From Anaeromyxobacter sp. (GTDB lineage: Bacteria; Myxococcota; Myxococcia; Myxococcales; Anaeromyxobacteraceae), in the NCBI GenBank assembly GCA_020028115.1, contig JAHWYA010000097.1, positions 1 to 6,760 on the forward strand: 6,760 bases of DNA, read 5' to 3'. Below the pieces are notes generated by a model, which did not search any database, had not been told where the DNA came from, and worked only from the letters and a program-made list of their open reading frames with translations. Positions within the stretch are counted from its first letter, which is position 1; each line of letters starts with the position of its first letter. Made by a program: the position numbers and the translations under genes. Below are positions 4,756 to 6,760 of the stretch, in pieces.

Positions 4756-6760
4756 ATGCGCATCGCGCTCACCCACAACCTCCGGCTGGCCGACACGGAG
4801 GACGAGGCCGAGTTCGACACCCGCGAGACCGTCGACGCCCTCGCCGGCGCCATCGAGCGGCTCGGCCACCGGGCGGAGCGGATCGAGGTCTCCGGCCCGG
4901 CCTCCCGCACCGTCGCGCGGCTCGAGGCCTACGGCCCGGACCTGATCTTCAACACCGCCGAGGGGCGCCGCGGCCGGTTCCGGGAGGCGTTCTTCCCGGC
5001 GCTGTTCGACGAGCTCGGAATGCCGTACACCGGCTCGGACGCCTACGCGCTCGCGCTCACCCTCGACAAGCAGCTCACGAAGCTCGTCCTCGCGCAGCAC
5101 GGTGTCCCGACGCCGCGCTGGCAGTACGTCGAGGAGGCCCGTCAGCTCCAGGTCAACGCGCTCCGCTACCCGGTCATCGTGAAGCCGAACTTCGAGGGAA
5201 GCTCGAAGGGCATCACGCAGGACTCGGTGGTCGAGGACCCGGTCCGGCTCCATGCGGCCGTCCAGGCGGCGCTCGTCCGCTACCCGGCCGGCGTCCTCGT
5301 CGAGGAGTTCATCGTCGGGCGCGACGTCACCGTCCCGTTCCTCGAGGCGGCCGCGACCGACCGCCACGGCGTCCTCCAGCCGGTGGAGTACGCCATCGCG
5401 TCCGAGGCGGCGACCGGGCGGCGGTACGCGATCTACGACTACGACCTCAAGACGAAGCTCGACGCGCACGTCTCGGTCCGCGCCCCCGCCGAGCTGCCGC
5501 CGGCGCTCGCCGAGCGCATCCGCGCGCTCTCCGAGACCGTCTACCGCGTGCTCCAGATCCGCGACCTCGGCCGGATCGACTTCCGGATCGGCGAGGACGG
5601 GCAGGCGCACTTCCTCGAGATCAACGCGCTCCCGTCGCTCGAGAAAGGGGCGGGGATCTACGCCGCCGCCGCGCTCGAGGGCCTGCACGCGGACGGCGTC
5701 GTCAACGCGGTGATCCGGAGCGCGATGGCGCGCTGGGGGATCTCCGATCCGCGCACGCGCCGCGGCCGGCCCCGCCGGACCGAGCGGCTCAAGGTCGGGT
5801 TCACCTTCAACGTGAAGCGGGTCGCCCCGGACCTCGCCGGCGAGCAGGACGACGAGGCCGAGTACGACTCGCCCAAGACGCTGCAGGCGATCCGGGAGGC
5901 CATCGCGAGCTACGGGCACGAGGTCGTCGACCTCGAGGCGACGCAGGACCTGCCGCTCCAGCTCGCCTCGACCCCGGTCGACATCGTCTTCAACATCGCC
6001 GAGGGCTTCAAGGGGCGCAGCCGCGAGTCGCAGGTCCCGTCGCTGCTGGAGCTCCTCGACATCCCGTACACCGGCTCCGACCCCGCCGCGCTCTCGGTCT
6101 CGCTCGACAAGGCGGTCGCGAAGCGAGTGGTCCGCACCCACGGCATCCTCACCCCCGACTACCTCGTCCTGAACACCGGGAAGGAGCGGCTCCCGCGCGA
6201 GCTCGGGTTCCCGCTGCTCGTGAAGCCGGTCGCGGAGGGCACGTCGAAGGGCGTGACGAAGAAGTCGATCGTCCGCGACGAGGGGGAGCTCCGCGAGGTC
6301 GCGCGGGAGCTCATCGCGAAGTACCGCCAGCCCGCGCTCGCCGAGCAGTACATCGTGGGGCGCGAGTTCACGGTCGGGCTCCTCGGCGAGCGGCGCCCGC
6401 GGGTGCTGCCGCCGATGGAGATCGTGTTCCTCGACGGGAACGATCCCACCCCCATCTACTCGTTCGAGATGAAGCAGGACTGGAGCGAGAAGATCCGCTA
6501 CGACGTGCCGGCGAAGCTCGCGGCGCGCGAGGTGGACCGGCTCGAGCGCGCCGGGCGCGAGGTGTTCGCCGCCCTCGGGTGCCGCGACGTCGCCCGCATC
6601 GACTTCCGGATCGACGCGGAGGGCCGGATCTTCTTCATCGAGTGCAACCCGCTCCCGGGGCTCACGCCCGGGTGGTCGGACCTCGTGCTCATCGCGCAGG
6701 CGGCGGGCATCGAGTACCGGGCCCTCATCGGCGAGATCCTCTCGAACGCGATCCGGCGGT
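4756..6760 (+). CDS. Tandem D-Ala-D-Ala-ligase-like ATP-grasp protein, 3' end missing
   Basis: An uninterrupted frame runs from ATG 4756 to the right edge: 668 complete codons, no stop. It holds two full ATP-grasp modules. Module 1 (~1-330) has FNTAEGRRGR, PYTGSDAYAL, the ATP lysine in IVKP (K143), EGSSKGI (147-153), EEFIVGRDVTV, RIDFRI (D275) and the metal-binding LEINALP (E288, N290). Module 2 (~345-668) repeats the same order: FNIAEGFKGR, PYTGSDPAAL, LVKP (K490), EGTSKGV (494-500), EQYIVGREFTV, RIDFRID (D616) and IECNPLPGLTPGWSDL (E629, N631). Each module starts with a DEAE(F/Y)D motif (16-21 and 366-371). A basic linker with RRGRPRR joins them. COG1181-type enzymes join an amino acid to an amine via an acyl phosphate; the substrates here are unknown. 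It is not a normal Ddl, which has one module of about 300-360 residues. It begins two bases after the RDD stop, without a Shine-Dalgarno, implying coupling. Confidence 0.93.
   Translation, partial: MRIALTHNLRLADTEDEAEFDTRETVDALAGAIERLGHRAERIEVSGPASRTVARLEAYGPDLIFNTAEGRRGRFREAFFPALFDELGMPYTGSDAYALALTLDKQLTKLVLAQHGVPTPRWQYVEEARQLQVNALRYPVIVKPNFEGSSKGITQDSVVEDPVRLHAAVQAALVRYPAGVLVEEFIVGRDVTVPFLEAAATDRHGVLQPVEYAIASEAATGRRYAIYDYDLKTKLDAHVSVRAPAELPPALAERIRALSETVYRVLQIRDLGRIDFRIGEDGQAHFLEINALPSLEKGAGIYAAAALEGLHADGVVNAVIRSAMARWGISDPRTRRGRPRRTERLKVGFTFNVKRVAPDLAGEQDDEAEYDSPKTLQAIREAIASYGHEVVDLEATQDLPLQLASTPVDIVFNIAEGFKGRSRESQVPSLLELLDIPYTGSDPAALSVSLDKAVAKRVVRTHGILTPDYLVLNTGKERLPRELGFPLLVKPVAEGTSKGVTKKSIVRDEGELREVARELIAKYRQPALAEQYIVGREFTVGLLGERRPRVLPPMEIVFLDGNDPTPIYSFEMKQDWSEKIRYDVPAKLAAREVDRLERAGREVFAALGCRDVARIDFRIDAEGRIFFIECNPLPGLTPGWSDLVLIAQAAGIEYRALIGEILSNAIRR

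Noticed and set aside
4570..6141. 523-codon minus-strand open frame opposite the RDD and ATP-grasp genes
   Set aside because: The opposite strand carries two full sets of ATP-grasp motifs; this frame is Arg/Glu/Val/Asp-rich without domains.
4756..6760. Annotating the double ATP-grasp gene as ddl
   Set aside because: Ddl has one module of about 300-360 residues; this protein has two modules with differing substrate loops, so assigning D-Ala-D-Ala ligase activity would be unsupported.

Overview
The window is very GC-rich, and nearly every codon in the real genes ends in G or C. All of it reads as ordinary chromosomal coding DNA, with no tRNA, rRNA, CRISPR or transposase. Codon bias, gene content and the promoter style (a TAGAtt-type -10 box placed so that transcription would begin at the start codon) suggest a high-GC Gram-negative, possibly a myxobacterium-like (Anaeromyxobacter-like) organism. 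This assignment is inference, because no marker gene settles it.

Layout. Positions 1-786, minus strand: 5' part of a GT4-type glycosyltransferase cut by the left edge. Positions 787-860: short divergent promoter region. Positions 861-1478, plus: TsaC/YrdC-type threonylcarbamoyl-AMP synthase, for tRNA t6A. Positions 1498-2841, plus: a DUF1015 protein of unknown function with its DGHHRYETA signature. Positions 2842-2903: small hairpin and the hemB promoter. From 2904 four genes run tightly packed to the right edge: hemB (porphobilinogen synthase, zinc type), a 66-residue DUF4177-like protein whose TTG start overlaps the hemB stop, an RDD-family membrane protein, and a long open-ended protein made of two D-Ala-D-Ala-ligase-like ATP-grasp modules in tandem.

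Two things stand out. First, hemB carries about 33-35 extra residues directly after the third zinc-ligand cysteine. The DNA encoding them folds into three consecutive hairpins and has T-ending codons unlike the rest of the gene, as expected of a palindromic repeat inserted in frame into an essential gene. Second, the last gene fuses two complete ATP-grasp ligase modules whose substrate-side loops differ, suggesting a two-step or two-substrate ligase.

The genes do not form one obvious pathway. tsaC and hemB are housekeeping. The small protein, the RDD protein and the double ligase follow hemB with gaps of -3, 6 and 2 nt and are probably cotranscribed and translationally coupled with it.
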